In this document: one piece after another, positions 34,968 to 46,024 of the stretch
How the letters are laid out: the number at the start of each line of letters is the position of its first letter
How positions within the stretch are numbered: the first letter of the stretch is position 1
Assembly (NCBI RefSeq): GCF_003205235.1
Contig: NZ_QJSM01000020.1
Location: forward strand, 124,001-188,000
Source: Thermoplasma sp. Kam2015
GTDB lineage: Archaea > Thermoplasmatota > Thermoplasmata > Thermoplasmatales > Thermoplasmataceae
Reading direction: 5' to 3'
Length of the DNA stretch: 64,000 bases
The notes under the pieces: model-generated
The model's input: the letters and a program-made list of their open reading frames with translations, nothing else
What the model was told of the DNA's origin: nothing
The model's database searches: none
Translations under genes and position numbers: made by a program

Positions 34968-35897
34968 TCAGACAATTATCTTGTCCTTGAAGGTTTCGAA
35001 TGGATCCAGTATGGGTCTTCCATCCGGCGTCTTGACATCCTGCGCTGCTGGGGGGACATTTTCGTAGTTGTCAACGTACTGCTTCAGTCTCTCTGTGAAC
35101 GGTGGGATCTTCTTATTCACATAGAAGATACCGATGGGTATACGATCGCCCCATTCGAAGGATTTCTCTATGGCTCTGTTGTACTTCTCTTCGGCCTTTG
35201 GATCGTTCTCGGTCACGACAGGATCCCACGACTTGTCGTCGTCAAGTTTGTAGACCCTCTTCTTGTACCAGTCCATCGTGTTTATGTTGTTGTAGGTTGG
35301 GCAGGGCTGCAGAATGTCGATAAAGGCAGATCCAGGAAACATGACGGCCTGCTTTATTATGTTCTTCAGGTGCGCGATCTCAAAGCTGAATCCACGGGCA
35401 ACAAACGAGTATCCAGTTGAAATGGCCAGCATGATCGGGTTAATGGCATCGTATATGTTCGGCCTTGCGAGGCTCTTCGTCTGAACGCCAAGCTTCAATG
35501 TGGGTGCGGCCTGCCCCTTCGTCAGACCGTATACGGCGTTATCGTACATCAGAACCGTTATACCACTGTTCCTCCTTCCTTCAGCAACCAGATGGCCCGC
35601 TCCGATGCTCATCAGATCGCCGTCACCACCCGTTACGATGACCTTCAGCTTGGGGTTCGTCAGCTTAACACCTACGGCAACAGGTATTGCCCTGCCATGG
35701 AGCGTGTGTGCACCAGCTGCGTTGACGTAATGCGGTGTCTTTCCAGAGCACCCTATACCAGATATCACAGCAACATCGTGAGCGCCCAGATTCAATTCCT
35801 GCAGTGCCGACGTCAATGCGGTCAATATACCAAAATCTCCGCATCCCGGGCACCAATCAACCGTTATATCATTTCTAAAATTATGAACCATCTTCAA
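34968..35897 (-). CDS. 2-oxoacid:ferredoxin oxidoreductase beta subunit
   Basis: 309 residues carrying the thiamine diphosphate site GGDGDLMSIG...DNAVYG and four cysteines for one [4Fe-4S] cluster (CPGCGDFG, GIGCSGK, PCPTYN). With the alpha subunit it oxidatively decarboxylates pyruvate and other 2-oxoacids to acyl-CoA and reduces ferredoxin, in the cytoplasm. The length is typical of the two-subunit archaeal enzymes. Its start overlaps the alpha stop by 17 nt, so it is translated from the same mRNA. Confidence 0.9.
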   Translation of the reverse strand: MKMVHNFRNDITVDWCPGCGDFGILTALTSALQELNLGAHDVAVISGIGCSGKTPHYVNAAGAHTLHGRAIPVAVGVKLTNPKLKVIVTGGDGDLMSIGAGHLVAEGRRNSGITVLMYDNAVYGLTKGQAAPTLKLGVQTKSLARPNIYDAINPIMLAISTGYSFVARGFSFEIAHLKNIIKQAVMFPGSAFIDILQPCPTYNNINTMDWYKKRVYKLDDDKSWDPVVTENDPKAEEKYNRAIEKSFEWGDRIPIGIFYVNKKIPPFTERLKQYVDNYENVPPAAQDVKTPDGRPILDPFETFKDKIIV

Positions 35898-37770
35898 GCA
35901 CCACCATCAAACTTTCCTTATTCAATATCTCCTTTGCAGACTTCAGGATCTCATCCTCTGTCATATGCCTGCCGTTGTACTTCAGTATCTTGTTCTTGAT
36001 ATCGATGCCAGTGTAGAGTTTGATCATCTGTGCTGCCTGAGCAGTGTAATTGCTCTCCACATCGATAACAAGTCTTGCCTTGCTTATAACATCCTTAACA
36101 AATTCTGCTGGGAATGGCGAGAACATCTTGAGGTAGAGGAGATTGGCAGAGATACCCTCTTCCTTCAGATCTTCGATAACATCGAGTATCGGTCCCTTCT
36201 GGCTTCCCCATGTGACGAACGTTACATCGGCTTCCTTATCTCCTATTAAAACTGCCTTTTCCTCCAGCGGGATCTCCTTGTCCGCCGTTTCCAGCTTCTT
36301 GAATCTCTTCTCCATCATCCTATCTCTGATGTCCGAATCTTCGGTGACATGTCCAAGTTCGTCGTGTTCATCTCCGGTCATCCAGAATATGTTTCTCCCC
36401 ATGGTTGTGTATGGAGAAACGCCGTTTTCCGTATTGAGATCGTAACGCTTGACATCGTCACCCTCCTTCGCGAGCTTTACCGTTTCTATCTTTATATTGT
36501 CAAGGTCAATCTTTGATATCAGATCTAGCGTATTGGCCAGATTCTTATCTATAAGGTGTATAACCGGGAGCTGATATTTTGCTGCATAGTTAAGGGCCTT
36601 TGCAGCGTCGTATATGCATTCATCAACCGTTCCTGAGGAGAACACTATCCTCGGATATTCGCCATGTCCAGCATTCAGAGCAAAGAGCAGATCGGATTGG
36701 CCGTTCCTAGTCGGAAGACCTGTGCTCGGCCCGCCCCTCTCATAGAATGTGACGACTAGCGGTACCTCATCCATACCGGCGAATGACAGACCCTCAGCCA
36801 TCAGTGAAAAACCAGGGCCACTGGTTGCAGTAGCGGATCTAACACCTGTTAATGCACCGCCTATGGCCATGTTTATTGCGGATAGCTCATCTTCTGTCTG
36901 AACTATGACAACACCGCCCTTCTTAAGACTCTTAGCCTCGTTTGCCAGCCACTTTATATTCTGATGTTCCTCTATCGTTGTACTCTCATCGCTTGCAGGC
37001 GTTATCGGGTAGTATGTCTGAAATCTCAACCCACCCAGAAGTTTGCCCAGTGCGGATGCATCATTCCCGGTGAGCAACAGCTTCCTCGGTGTAGGCAAAG
37101 CGGGGAGTGTCTTACCCGCAACCTTGCTGTCCTGAGCGAACTTGTAAGAAGCATCAACCACCTTTACATTCTCCTCGATAACCTGCTGCTTGCCCTTGAA
37201 TATATAGGATATCGCATCATCAGCGAATTTTCTGTCTATTCCTATTATGGCCAGTGTTATGGCTGCTCCAATGGTGTTGTAATATCTGCTCGGAGTTCCA
37301 TCCGGAACTGCCTCGGTTGCAATATCAGAGAATGGTATGGGTAGCAGATGCGCACCGCGCTTCTTCATGTATTCTAGAGCCCCCCTTATGGTGGTCTCGA
37401 ATCCATTCTCCGTTAGTATTCTCCTGATCTTGGCAGAGGTATCTCTCATTATCATTCTAGCAGCCTGCAGATCGTAATCTTCGGTTGTCTTATCATAGAG
37501 AACGGTGGACACCTCAGATACGTCATCTAGGTGCTCGAATATCGTGTCAGGATCAAGTGCGACAAAAATATTCACAGGGTACTTTAGAGACCTCGGCTGC
37601 TTTTCCATCACCCTCATATGGGTATAACTGTGGCGCCCCTTTATATTTGAGTGGTATTCTCTAACGCTGAGAACACCGTATCCAGAAGTTGCAACTGCTT
37701 TTCCAACAAGGTTAGCGGCTGTATCTATACCGCCTCCTTGCGGACCGCCTATGAGTATATTGAAATCCAT
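35881..37770 (-). CDS. 2-oxoacid:ferredoxin oxidoreductase alpha subunit (gamma-alpha fusion)
   Basis: 629 residues. An N-terminal gamma-type domain (about 1-190; GGPQGGGIDTAANLVGKAV) is fused to the alpha domain, which contains the YPITPASDES motif at about 255 that marks broad-range two-subunit archaeal oxidoreductases. A later stretch (TFVTWGSQKGPILDVIEDL) is the CoA-binding-type domain. This is the standard archaeal ab-type layout. It precedes the beta gene, overlapping it by 17 nt. Substrate range beyond pyruvate is likely but unproven. Confidence 0.9.
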   Translation of the reverse strand: MDFNILIGGPQGGGIDTAANLVGKAVATSGYGVLSVREYHSNIKGRHSYTHMRVMEKQPRSLKYPVNIFVALDPDTIFEHLDDVSEVSTVLYDKTTEDYDLQAARMIMRDTSAKIRRILTENGFETTIRGALEYMKKRGAHLLPIPFSDIATEAVPDGTPSRYYNTIGAAITLAIIGIDRKFADDAISYIFKGKQQVIEENVKVVDASYKFAQDSKVAGKTLPALPTPRKLLLTGNDASALGKLLGGLRFQTYYPITPASDESTTIEEHQNIKWLANEAKSLKKGGVVIVQTEDELSAINMAIGGALTGVRSATATSGPGFSLMAEGLSFAGMDEVPLVVTFYERGGPSTGLPTRNGQSDLLFALNAGHGEYPRIVFSSGTVDECIYDAAKALNYAAKYQLPVIHLIDKNLANTLDLISKIDLDNIKIETVKLAKEGDDVKRYDLNTENGVSPYTTMGRNIFWMTGDEHDELGHVTEDSDIRDRMMEKRFKKLETADKEIPLEEKAVLIGDKEADVTFVTWGSQKGPILDVIEDLKEEGISANLLYLKMFSPFPAEFVKDVISKARLVIDVESNYTAQAAQMIKLYTGIDIKNKILKYNGRHMTEDEILKSAKEILNKESLMVVLEDGS

Positions 37771-38688
<918 letters not shown>

Positions 38689-38828
38689 TATTTATTCCTT
38701 ATGCCATATTTTGATATTTGCTTTCATCGCCATCTCCGTTTTTAAGGAATCCATATATCTTGAACATGAGTGAATATAGCACTATATCCTATAAGGAATA
38801 AAATTAATATTTCCCTACCTCTGATCGC

Positions 38829-40253
38829 ATGATGGAAGCGAATTCAAATGCAAAGGCAACAAAGGTGCCAGGAAGGTCTGTAATGACCTCGCTCTCCGCG
38901 ATGGGATATTTTCTTGATGGTTACGACCTAAGCGTGATATCCGTTTTCACGCTGGTTCTGGTGACCTACAAGATCTTCAAGTACACGGCGTTCACAGAGT
39001 CGTTTGTCACTGGATCTGCTCTGCTGGGAGCTTTTGTCGGTGCGGTGCTATTTGGGCACTATGCAGACAGGATCGGCAGAAGATACCTGTACATATTCGA
39101 TCTGATATTTTTCGCGATCTTTGCAATTCTGACAGCTCTCGCCACGAATATATATGAGATGATCGCGTTCAGGTTCTTTGTCGGTCTGGGTGTGGGTGCT
39201 GATTATGCCCTCAGTCCTGTCTACACAACAGAGATGTATCCCAATAGACAGAGAGGCGGAGGCTATGGCTGGGTCTGGACTTTCTGGAGCCTAGGCGCAG
39301 CCACGGCATTCATAATCGGATACGCCTTCTATCTTGTCGATCCGTTGACAGGATGGCGCTGGACGCTTGGTCTTGGTGCAATCCCTGCCATCATAGTTGT
39401 GGTCATGAGGATGAAAATGCCAGAATCCATAAGATGGAAGGCTGCAGATAAAAGCGTATCTGAACAGGAAATAAGAGACGTTGCAGACAGCATAGGCATT
39501 AAGAAGGAGGAGATGGACAGCATACTGGCGGAGAGGAATAGGGAATCCAGAATCCGATCAGGTTCGCTGAGATCTCTCTTCAAGGGTGAATACGGCAAGA
39601 GAACGTTGATAGTCTGGATTCAGTGGATCCTGTATGACATAGCCGGATACGGCATAGGCCTGTACTCTCCACTCATCCTGAAGGAACTGGGCGTCGTTGG
39701 TTCCTATACGCTCCTCTATTCATTCGTATTCTACATGCCCATAGGCTTCATGGGCGCGTTCGGTGCAGTAATGCTGAATGACCGTGTGGGCAGAAGGCCG
39801 CTGCAGATACTCGGCTTCGGATCCATGGCTCTTGCCATGCTGCTGTTTTTCTTTGCCGCAAGCGGAAGAGGGCAAATATTCCTAGCCATAGGCATACTCG
39901 CGTTCATAATAGACTATGCACTTGGAAACCTTGGACCTGGAAATACCATGGGCCTCTATGCCATAGAGCTGCTTCCGACCAAGCTGAGGAGCTCGTCCAT
40001 GGGCAGCGCCACAGGTATAACAAGGATAGTTTCGTTCCTCTCGGCGTTCCTCTTTCCATATCTGTCAAAATCGACCGTTCTTGGAAAGGAGGGTTTCTTC
40101 TTTGTCCTCTTTGTGGTGATGCTGCTGGCACTGTTCTTCACCATATTCTTCACACCTGAAACCAAGGGTCTCAGCCTTGAGGAGATAACCGTAGCAAAGT
40201 ACAGACACGAAGGATGGAAACCGGTACTTGCACTTGACGATTCCAAAAAATAA
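38829..40253 (+). CDS. MFS symporter of the sugar/phosphate type
   Basis: 474 residues, about 12 transmembrane helices. Two copies of the D-R-x-G-R loop are GHYADRIGRRY and NDRVGRRPL. Helix 1 region MGYFLDGYDLSVISVFT and the end TPETKGLSLEEIT match phosphate:H+/sugar symporters. The substrate is uncertain. A TATA-like ATTAATATTT about 27 nt upstream supports the start, with ATG codons at 38829 and 38832. A T8 run follows the gene. Confidence 0.82.
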   Translation: MMEANSNAKATKVPGRSVMTSLSAMGYFLDGYDLSVISVFTLVLVTYKIFKYTAFTESFVTGSALLGAFVGAVLFGHYADRIGRRYLYIFDLIFFAIFAILTALATNIYEMIAFRFFVGLGVGADYALSPVYTTEMYPNRQRGGGYGWVWTFWSLGAATAFIIGYAFYLVDPLTGWRWTLGLGAIPAIIVVVMRMKMPESIRWKAADKSVSEQEIRDVADSIGIKKEEMDSILAERNRESRIRSGSLRSLFKGEYGKRTLIVWIQWILYDIAGYGIGLYSPLILKELGVVGSYTLLYSFVFYMPIGFMGAFGAVMLNDRVGRRPLQILGFGSMALAMLLFFFAASGRGQIFLAIGILAFIIDYALGNLGPGNTMGLYAIELLPTKLRSSSMGSATGITRIVSFLSAFLFPYLSKSTVLGKEGFFFVLFVVMLLALFFTIFFTPETKGLSLEEITVAKYRHEGWKPVLALDDSKK

Positions 40254-40260
40254 TAAATCA

Positions 40261-40268
40261 TTTTTTTT
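40261..40268 (+). terminator. Oligo-T terminator after the MFS gene
   Basis: A run of eight T begins 7 nt after the stop at 40253. Archaeal polymerases terminate at such runs without needing a hairpin. Confidence 0.45.
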
Positions 40269-40373
40269 AAATATACATAAAATTTAAATTCATCATCGTT
40301 CGCGAAACAGATAGGCGTATAATTTTCAATCTCAATATTTTCAGCAAAAATGATTCTGATTTTACAGAGAGGA

Positions 40374-41624
40374 TCACCACATTCCTCTGGCCTTCATTGC
40401 GTCAGCTACTTTCTTGACTGATACAACATACGCAGCCGTCCTAGGATTCACCTTATAGCGATCCATAGCATCAAAGACATCGTGCGCCGCCTTGGTCATC
40501 TTCTGATCAAGCTTCTTATATACGTCATCAGCGGTCCAATATTCGCCATAGTTGTTCTGAACCCACTCAAAGTACGACACTGTGACACCACCTGAGTTTG
40601 ACAGGAAATCTGGAAGATCGAGTATTCCGCGCTTGAAGAGGATCTCATCAGCTTCAGGTGTTGTTGGTCCATTTGCCAGCTCAAGAACGATCTTTGCCTT
40701 TATCCTGTTCGCATTTTTTCCGGTTATCTGCTCCTCTATGGCGGCAGGTATGAGAACGTCCACCTCTGATTCCAGGAGTTCTTCATTCGTGATCGGAGTG
40801 GATCCAGGAAAACCGACGACGGATCCTGTCTTCCTCTTGTGATCAAGCAGAGAACTGTAATCTATACCGTCTTTCTTGAATATTCCGCCCTTCGTATCAG
40901 ATACGGCCACGACCTTTGCACCGAACATCTCCTGAACAAACTTGACCGCGAACTGCCCTGCATTTCCGAAACCCTGAACGGCCACGCGCGCCTTTGAAAG
41001 ATCGAGACCGATCCTCTTTGCACCCTCCCTGAGAACGAACATTCCACCCTTTGCGGTGGAGTCTCCACGACCTTCGGATCCTCCTACCTCGATAGGTTTT
41101 CCGGTTATTACGTTTGGAGCACTGTGCCTCACTATATTTTCGTATTCATCCATCATCCATGCCATGATCTGTGGATTCGTATAGACATCAGGTGCTGGTA
41201 CATCGACATCTGGTCCTATGAAATCAGCGATTGCCCTTATATAACCACGGCTGAGCCTCTCCAGCTCACCCTGGCTCATGGATTTGGGATCGCAGATCAC
41301 TCCACCCTTAGCGCCTCCAAAGGGTATGTCAACTATAGCGCATTTCCATGTCATCCATGCGGCCAGAGCCTTTACCGTTGAAAGGGTCTCCTCCGGATGA
41401 TACCTTATACCACCCTTGCCAGGGCCTCTGGCGGTATTGTATCTGACCCTGAAGCCTGTAAATACCTTCACCTTACCGTCATCCATCTTTACAGGTATGC
41501 TCACCTGAAGGATCTTCTCAGGCTGCCTCAGTATCTCCAGAGCCTGCTCATCCAGCTTCAAAACTGCGGCCGCTTTCTCAAGCTGCTGCAAGGCCATCTC
41601 AAAAGGATCCATGCTTTCCGGCAT
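40374..41624 (-). CDS. gdhA: Glutamate dehydrogenase
   Basis: 416 residues with the Glu/Leu/Phe/Val dehydrogenase signature [16 protein letters not shown] (catalytic Lys), the substrate-binding K in GKGGIRYHP and the nucleotide motif [10 protein letters not shown]. It converts glutamate to 2-oxoglutarate and ammonia, or the reverse. The frame opens with GTG at 41633, but the same bases form GGTGA 6 nt before an ATG at 41624, which I take as the true start. Length agrees with the hexameric archaeal enzymes. Monocistronic. Confidence 0.9.
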   Translation of the reverse strand: MPESMDPFEMALQQLEKAAAVLKLDEQALEILRQPEKILQVSIPVKMDDGKVKVFTGFRVRYNTARGPGKGGIRYHPEETLSTVKALAAWMTWKCAIVDIPFGGAKGGVICDPKSMSQGELERLSRGYIRAIADFIGPDVDVPAPDVYTNPQIMAWMMDEYENIVRHSAPNVITGKPIEVGGSEGRGDSTAKGGMFVLREGAKRIGLDLSKARVAVQGFGNAGQFAVKFVQEMFGAKVVAVSDTKGGIFKKDGIDYSSLLDHKRKTGSVVGFPGSTPITNEELLESEVDVLIPAAIEEQITGKNANRIKAKIVLELANGPTTPEADEILFKRGILDLPDFLSNSGGVTVSYFEWVQNNYGEYWTADDVYKKLDQKMTKAAHDVFDAMDRYKVNPRTAAYVVSVKKVADAMKARGMW

Positions 41625-41707
41625 ATATGTCACCTTATTTTTAAATATTTAAATACATGTAGACATGCATTAATAATATATGAAATTAATTATCTTGGCA
41701 TTTTTAA

Positions 41708-44392
41708 TCATGAAATATATATGACCGGTTTGCCGGGAAGTGCAATTTTTCCGTTTATGACATCGCCCCTCTGTATCCTTATGGGACAGCCTATCTCCTT
41801 GGATATGTAAACCTGATTCCTCTGGAGGACGTCATACTCATCGAAACCGTAGATCATTATGTCCTTTCTGCGCTTCACCAGATACTGCATGTATTTCTTG
41901 GACTGCCCTGAAACCGAATTGTTGAGAAATTCCTGGGCAGCCCTCATGACATCATCATTTGCAACCGTTATTTCAACGGATTTTGGCTCCATGCCGGTGA
42001 CCTGAACTATATTTTTGATGTCCTGCAGCACCCTCTCAACATAATCCATGGCATTATACATCTGATCGCATGTCATTGCGAATTTCCTGACTATGCGTTC
42101 GTATCTGTCCATGAAGTTCTCTTGGAACGGATCCACGGACACGTATGTATCGGAGACATACATGTGCCAGTATTCCTCCGCATGATGTGGTATGACAGGC
42201 ATCAAAGACCTGATCCAGTCAGCGAGTACCGGTGTAATAGCTCTGTTCACATCTCCGCCTCTGGATGCAAGATATTTCAAATCGTTCAGAACCCCGTAGA
42301 ATATGTTGATGTATGCATCCCTTATCTGATATTTATCCATGCTCTCGAAGAACTGCTTAAGCCTCACTGCGAACCTGGCTACGAACCATGCCTCATAGAA
42401 GTTTAGATCAGATTCGTCAGCCTTGAATTTTGAAAGTAAATCCTTGAATTCATTGAATCTCCTGGTTATGCCTGCCAGATCTGTTTCATTCCAGTCCATC
42501 GTGGACGATATATCCGCCTGGACTGCCACATAAAGCCTATATATATCGGCTGAATATTTTTTCGTTATTTCCAGAAGCGATATGACGTTGCCCTTGCTCT
42601 TGGAGATCTTAGCGCCGTTCGAAACCACAAGACCAGATATTATGAGTCCAGCGGGCCATTTTTCCTTAGGAAATATGGCGGCATGGTTGAGAACATAGAA
42701 AGAGAGGTGATTGGATATGTGCGGAATGGCCGTGAGCCTTATATCTACAGGATACCAGTAACTGAACTGCTTCTTGGCCTCTTCTTCTTTGTCGTTCAAC
42801 GGAGATCCTTCCAGAAATATTCTTGTCATGACCTCATCGTTCAGGTCGCCTTTGACGTATAGATCCCTAAGCTGCAGAGAGTTTGTGTAAACAGCTGGAT
42901 ATATGGTCGAATCGGAGAGAGATTCGATCACCCATCTGTCATCGAAAGGCAGTTTTGTTCCGAGTCCCCTTCTTCTGGCGCAGGGACGTTCACGCAGCCA
43001 ATCGATCGCGTCGTTCATGACGCTCCTGTATAATTCTGGATGCATCACCATGGAATTTATCATGCTGTGGCCTAGATCCTTGAGCCATGTCTGGGAATAA
43101 TCCAGAAACCACTGATCCGGAAGCACCGCTACGATGACCTTCGATCCAGATCTAGTCACCGCATGCCTTGACGTCTCGTAGAATATGAACGCATTTCCAT
43201 CATCTATGAGATCCTTTTTCACCGCCTCTCGGGCCTCACGGACAGGCATACCTGTATAACTCCCTGAGTTGATCAGCTTGCCGTAATAGAACTCATTCCT
43301 GTAGAGATCCCTCGTTGCCTCCTCGCGCCCTTCATCTGAATTCAAATCGTATTTGGCCTCTATATCCACCATTTTGATGGGCGCTTCTATCACGACTGGG
43401 AATTCATGCCCCCTCTTCTTTTTGTAATAAACGTAATCGTATACTGAATGTGATGGGACAGAGTACACTATGCCAGTCCCGTTATCCGGATCCACAAAAT
43501 CGGCCTGATACACCTTGACCTGCTTCTTTGTTGGGGTCTCATAGGTGTACTTCTGTATCGTAGCTGTACTGATCTCTCCCAGCAGATCGACATCATCCCT
43601 TTGGAATTTCAGCTTGGTGAGACAATTCTCGGAGACGACAGCCTCACGACCTGCTATACGGATCTTAACGTATTTTGCGTTCGGATTGATCCACAGATTT
43701 GTTATCCCGTATATGGTCTCTGGCCTTAACGAGGCGGCGATCAGATCGAAGGATCTGCCGTGAAAGAATATCGCGGTATATTCCTCTATCGTGACCTTAT
43801 CGGTGTCTCCGTCCTTTATGTCGTCCTCGCCAACCGCATTGTCATCATCCAGGCTGTAGAGTATTGGATATTTTCCCTGCTTTATCAGACCCTTGTCGTT
43901 CAGTCTCCTGAACTGCCACTGCACAAACTTCTGATAGAATTCATCAGCGGATGTGAAACGCCTGCTCCAGTCTATGGAGTATCCGAGCCGCTTGAAATCG
44001 TTTATTATGGCATTGGAAAAGTAATCTGCGATATTTTTTGGATCCTTGAAACTCTCGATTATAGAATCTACATCCTTTTCTCCATATTCCTGAAGATACG
44101 ATCTGTAGAGATCGATCGTGGCCCTGTCTCCTACCCTTATCCTTTCTGAAAAGGCTAATATCGGCGTACCACTCTGGTGGAATCCCATGGGAAACAGCAC
44201 ATTATAATTTCTGGATCTCTTGTATCTCGCTATGATGTCTCCAAGCGTATATGTCCTGCCATGCCCAACATGAAGCGATCCATTGGTATATGGCCACGGT
44301 ACCGTTATCATGAACTTCTTCCGTTCATCTATCTTCGGGACAAATATTCCGTCCCTTTCCCAGGCATTCTGCCACTTCGTCTCTATGTCCAC
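41708..44392 (-). CDS. leuS: Leucyl-tRNA synthetase, archaeal type
   Basis: About 894 residues from the GTG at 44392. The HIGH motif reads HVGH (NGSLHVGHGRTY), and the KMSKS motif reads KISKSKGN at about two thirds of the chain. There is an editing-domain insertion (TATIQKYTYETPTKKQVK region) and a C-terminal anticodon-binding part, as in archaeal and eukaryotic-cytosolic LeuRS. It charges tRNA-Leu. The frame is open to an ATG at 44440, but GGAGTGAT lies 4 nt before the GTG at 44392, only 5 nt after the pdaD stop. That start avoids overlap and is preferred. Confidence 0.92.
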   Translation of the reverse strand: MDIETKWQNAWERDGIFVPKIDERKKFMITVPWPYTNGSLHVGHGRTYTLGDIIARYKRSRNYNVLFPMGFHQSGTPILAFSERIRVGDRATIDLYRSYLQEYGEKDVDSIIESFKDPKNIADYFSNAIINDFKRLGYSIDWSRRFTSADEFYQKFVQWQFRRLNDKGLIKQGKYPILYSLDDDNAVGEDDIKDGDTDKVTIEEYTAIFFHGRSFDLIAASLRPETIYGITNLWINPNAKYVKIRIAGREAVVSENCLTKLKFQRDDVDLLGEISTATIQKYTYETPTKKQVKVYQADFVDPDNGTGIVYSVPSHSVYDYVYYKKKRGHEFPVVIEAPIKMVDIEAKYDLNSDEGREEATRDLYRNEFYYGKLINSGSYTGMPVREAREAVKKDLIDDGNAFIFYETSRHAVTRSGSKVIVAVLPDQWFLDYSQTWLKDLGHSMINSMVMHPELYRSVMNDAIDWLRERPCARRRGLGTKLPFDDRWVIESLSDSTIYPAVYTNSLQLRDLYVKGDLNDEVMTRIFLEGSPLNDKEEEAKKQFSYWYPVDIRLTAIPHISNHLSFYVLNHAAIFPKEKWPAGLIISGLVVSNGAKISKSKGNVISLLEITKKYSADIYRLYVAVQADISSTMDWNETDLAGITRRFNEFKDLLSKFKADESDLNFYEAWFVARFAVRLKQFFESMDKYQIRDAYINIFYGVLNDLKYLASRGGDVNRAITPVLADWIRSLMPVIPHHAEEYWHMYVSDTYVSVDPFQENFMDRYERIVRKFAMTCDQMYNAMDYVERVLQDIKNIVQVTGMEPKSVEITVANDDVMRAAQEFLNNSVSGQSKKYMQYLVKRRKDIMIYGFDEYDVLQRNQVYISKEIGCPIRIQRGDVINGKIALPGKPVIYIS

Positions 44393-44396
44393 GGTG

Positions 44397-44404
44397 ATCA
44401 CTCC
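44397..44404 (-). promoter_or_regulatory. Ribosome binding site for leuS
   Basis: Minus-strand GGAGTGAT overlaps the pdaD stop codon and lies 4 nt before a GTG. It decides the leuS start (44392, not 44440) and couples leuS translation to pdaD. Confidence 0.6.
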
Positions 44405-44946
44405 ACTATAAGAACGGCGGCTGCCACCACGGTGGTCCACTCACCCGGTTCGAGAACAACAGCAGTGGATGATATTGAACCGGTCGTGAGTATCTTATCC
44501 TCCAGCACGTATTCCTCCTTCTGCTTATCATAGGCAAGCTGTGCCGACGATCCTATGGTTGATGCAAGCATCTCGGCCGCAAGCTTCTCGGCAAATGATC
44601 CGGCCGCCTTCTCCGTCTCTCCGAAACTGTGGTGCTCGCTAAGATATCCCCATTTGCTCCTGTCACGAGGTATCGCATATCCTATTGCAGCTGATATCAT
44701 CCTGTTCAGCTCGTTAGATGTGTTTCTAGCCAGCACTGTGAACAGTATCTGACCTGGATTCAATTTTTTCAGTCCCTCTTCCCTGGTTATCATCTGTGCA
44801 TGTGGTGGAAAAATGGAACTGATGCTGGACAGGTTATAAGGAGCTATACCTGCATCTCTAAGAGCTGCCTCGAATGATACAAGCTGTGTTTCTCCCCTCC
44901 CCACGCCTCTCGTGAAGAAGATATGCGTCGGCACAAATCCTGACAT
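44398..44946 (-). CDS. pdaD: Pyruvoyl-dependent arginine decarboxylase
   Basis: 182 residues. The self-cleavage site is in SSISSIFPP; by analogy with the family, cleavage between S43 and S44 makes the pyruvoyl group. Downstream family motifs are [20 protein letters not shown] and WGYLSEHH. It forms agmatine from arginine, needed for polyamines and for agmatidine in archaeal tRNA-Ile2. It is the first gene of an operon with leuS. A TATA-like AATATAAGA about 27 nt before the ATG supports the start. Confidence 0.9.
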   Translation of the reverse strand: MSGFVPTHIFFTRGVGRGETQLVSFEAALRDAGIAPYNLSSISSIFPPHAQMITREEGLKKLNPGQILFTVLARNTSNELNRMISAAIGYAIPRDRSKWGYLSEHHSFGETEKAAGSFAEKLAAEMLASTIGSSAQLAYDKQKEEYVLEDKILTTGSISSTAVVLEPGEWTTVVAAAVLIVE

Positions 44947-45065
44947 AGAAAACCGATATTCTGCGTTCTTATATTACTTTTGATCGACATTTCATCCACA
45001 GCGATTGCAAATTTTTCAGCCATCATCTCGAAGGATAGATGACGGGATGCCGCTATCCGGCAAAG

Positions 45066-45075
45066 TATATATATT
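45066..45075 (+). promoter_or_regulatory. TATA box of the hydroxyacid dehydrogenase operon
   Basis: TATATATATT is centred about 24 nt before the ATG at 45095; it would be inside the gene if the in-frame ATG at 45005 were used. Confidence 0.55.
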
Positions 45076-45094
45076 ATATAAAACTTATTTAAAT

Positions 45095-46024
45095 ATGAAA
45101 ATACTGGTAGTGGTACCGGAATTTCTTCCGTTGGATCAGATAAAAGCTGCCGTCTCAACGATATCCTCCGATCTTGATGTACGCAATGACACTAACTTCG
45201 AAAGAAGTGATGCAGAAATTCTCATCGTCACGACGTTCACCCCCGTAAACGCCGAACTTTTGAAAAAAATGCCAAGATTGAGATTCGTGCAGGTTGCGAG
45301 TATAGGATATGACAACGTAGATCTAAACGCCATGAAAGGAAACGGAATAATCGTTTCGAATATACCAACGGCTAGCGCTGACAGCGTTGCTGAGCATGCG
45401 CTCTCCATGGTACTGTCTCTGCTGAAGGATCAGAGATTTCTGGATTCGGAGATCCGGTCTGGCCGGTGGCCAAAGATAACGAGATCGACGGATCTTATGG
45501 GCAAGACGTTTGGCATCGTTGGAATGGGATCCATAGGCCGTGCGCTGGCATCCAGGCTTCTACCGTTCAAAACGGCCATCATCTATTATGATATTAAGAG
45601 GATGAGCGAGGCTGAGGAGGAGGAATACGGTGCAACGTATGTCGATCTGAATAGATTGCTTTCCGATGCAGATATCGTTTCCGTTCATGTGCCACTTACC
45701 GAAACAACGAGACATCTCTTCAACAAGAGCAAATTCTATCTTATGAAGGACGGATCAATATTCATAAATACTTCAAGAGGTGAGGTCGTTGTGGAGAAGG
45801 ACCTCATTGAGGCTATAAAGAAGAAAGGCTTAAGGGCGGGTCTTGACGTTTTCGAGACGGAACCGCCTGATCCCAAATCAGAACTTCTGAAGCTTGACAA
45901 CACCATACTCTCACCGCACATAGCTGGCGTGACCATTGAAAGTCAGATGCGTTTCTTCAAGGAAACCATCGCAAACGTCATGCGCTACATGCAGGGATAT
46001 GAACCAAACTTCAGGGTGGCCTGA
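45095..46024 (+). CDS. D-isomer-specific 2-hydroxyacid dehydrogenase
   Basis: 309 residues from 45095. Rossmann motif GIVGMGSIGRALASRL, catalytic Arg in NTSRGEVV, Glu in DVFETEPP and His in LSPHIAGV. All three catalytic residues are present. It interconverts D-2-hydroxyacids and 2-oxoacids with NAD(P). The next gene, a benzoylformate-decarboxylase-like enzyme, starts directly at the stop codon. This suggests a shared 2-oxoacid, for example an aromatic or branched hydroxyacid that is oxidised and then decarboxylated. Confidence 0.85.
   Translation: MKILVVVPEFLPLDQIKAAVSTISSDLDVRNDTNFERSDAEILIVTTFTPVNAELLKKMPRLRFVQVASIGYDNVDLNAMKGNGIIVSNIPTASADSVAEHALSMVLSLLKDQRFLDSEIRSGRWPKITRSTDLMGKTFGIVGMGSIGRALASRLLPFKTAIIYYDIKRMSEAEEEEYGATYVDLNRLLSDADIVSVHVPLTETTRHLFNKSKFYLMKDGSIFINTSRGEVVVEKDLIEAIKKKGLRAGLDVFETEPPDPKSELLKLDNTILSPHIAGVTIESQMRFFKETIANVMRYMQGYEPNFRVA

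Noticed and set aside
43545-44149. Forward frames opposite leuS (72 and 129 codons)
   Set aside because: They lie fully inside a well-supported synthetase gene and show no family or start signal.
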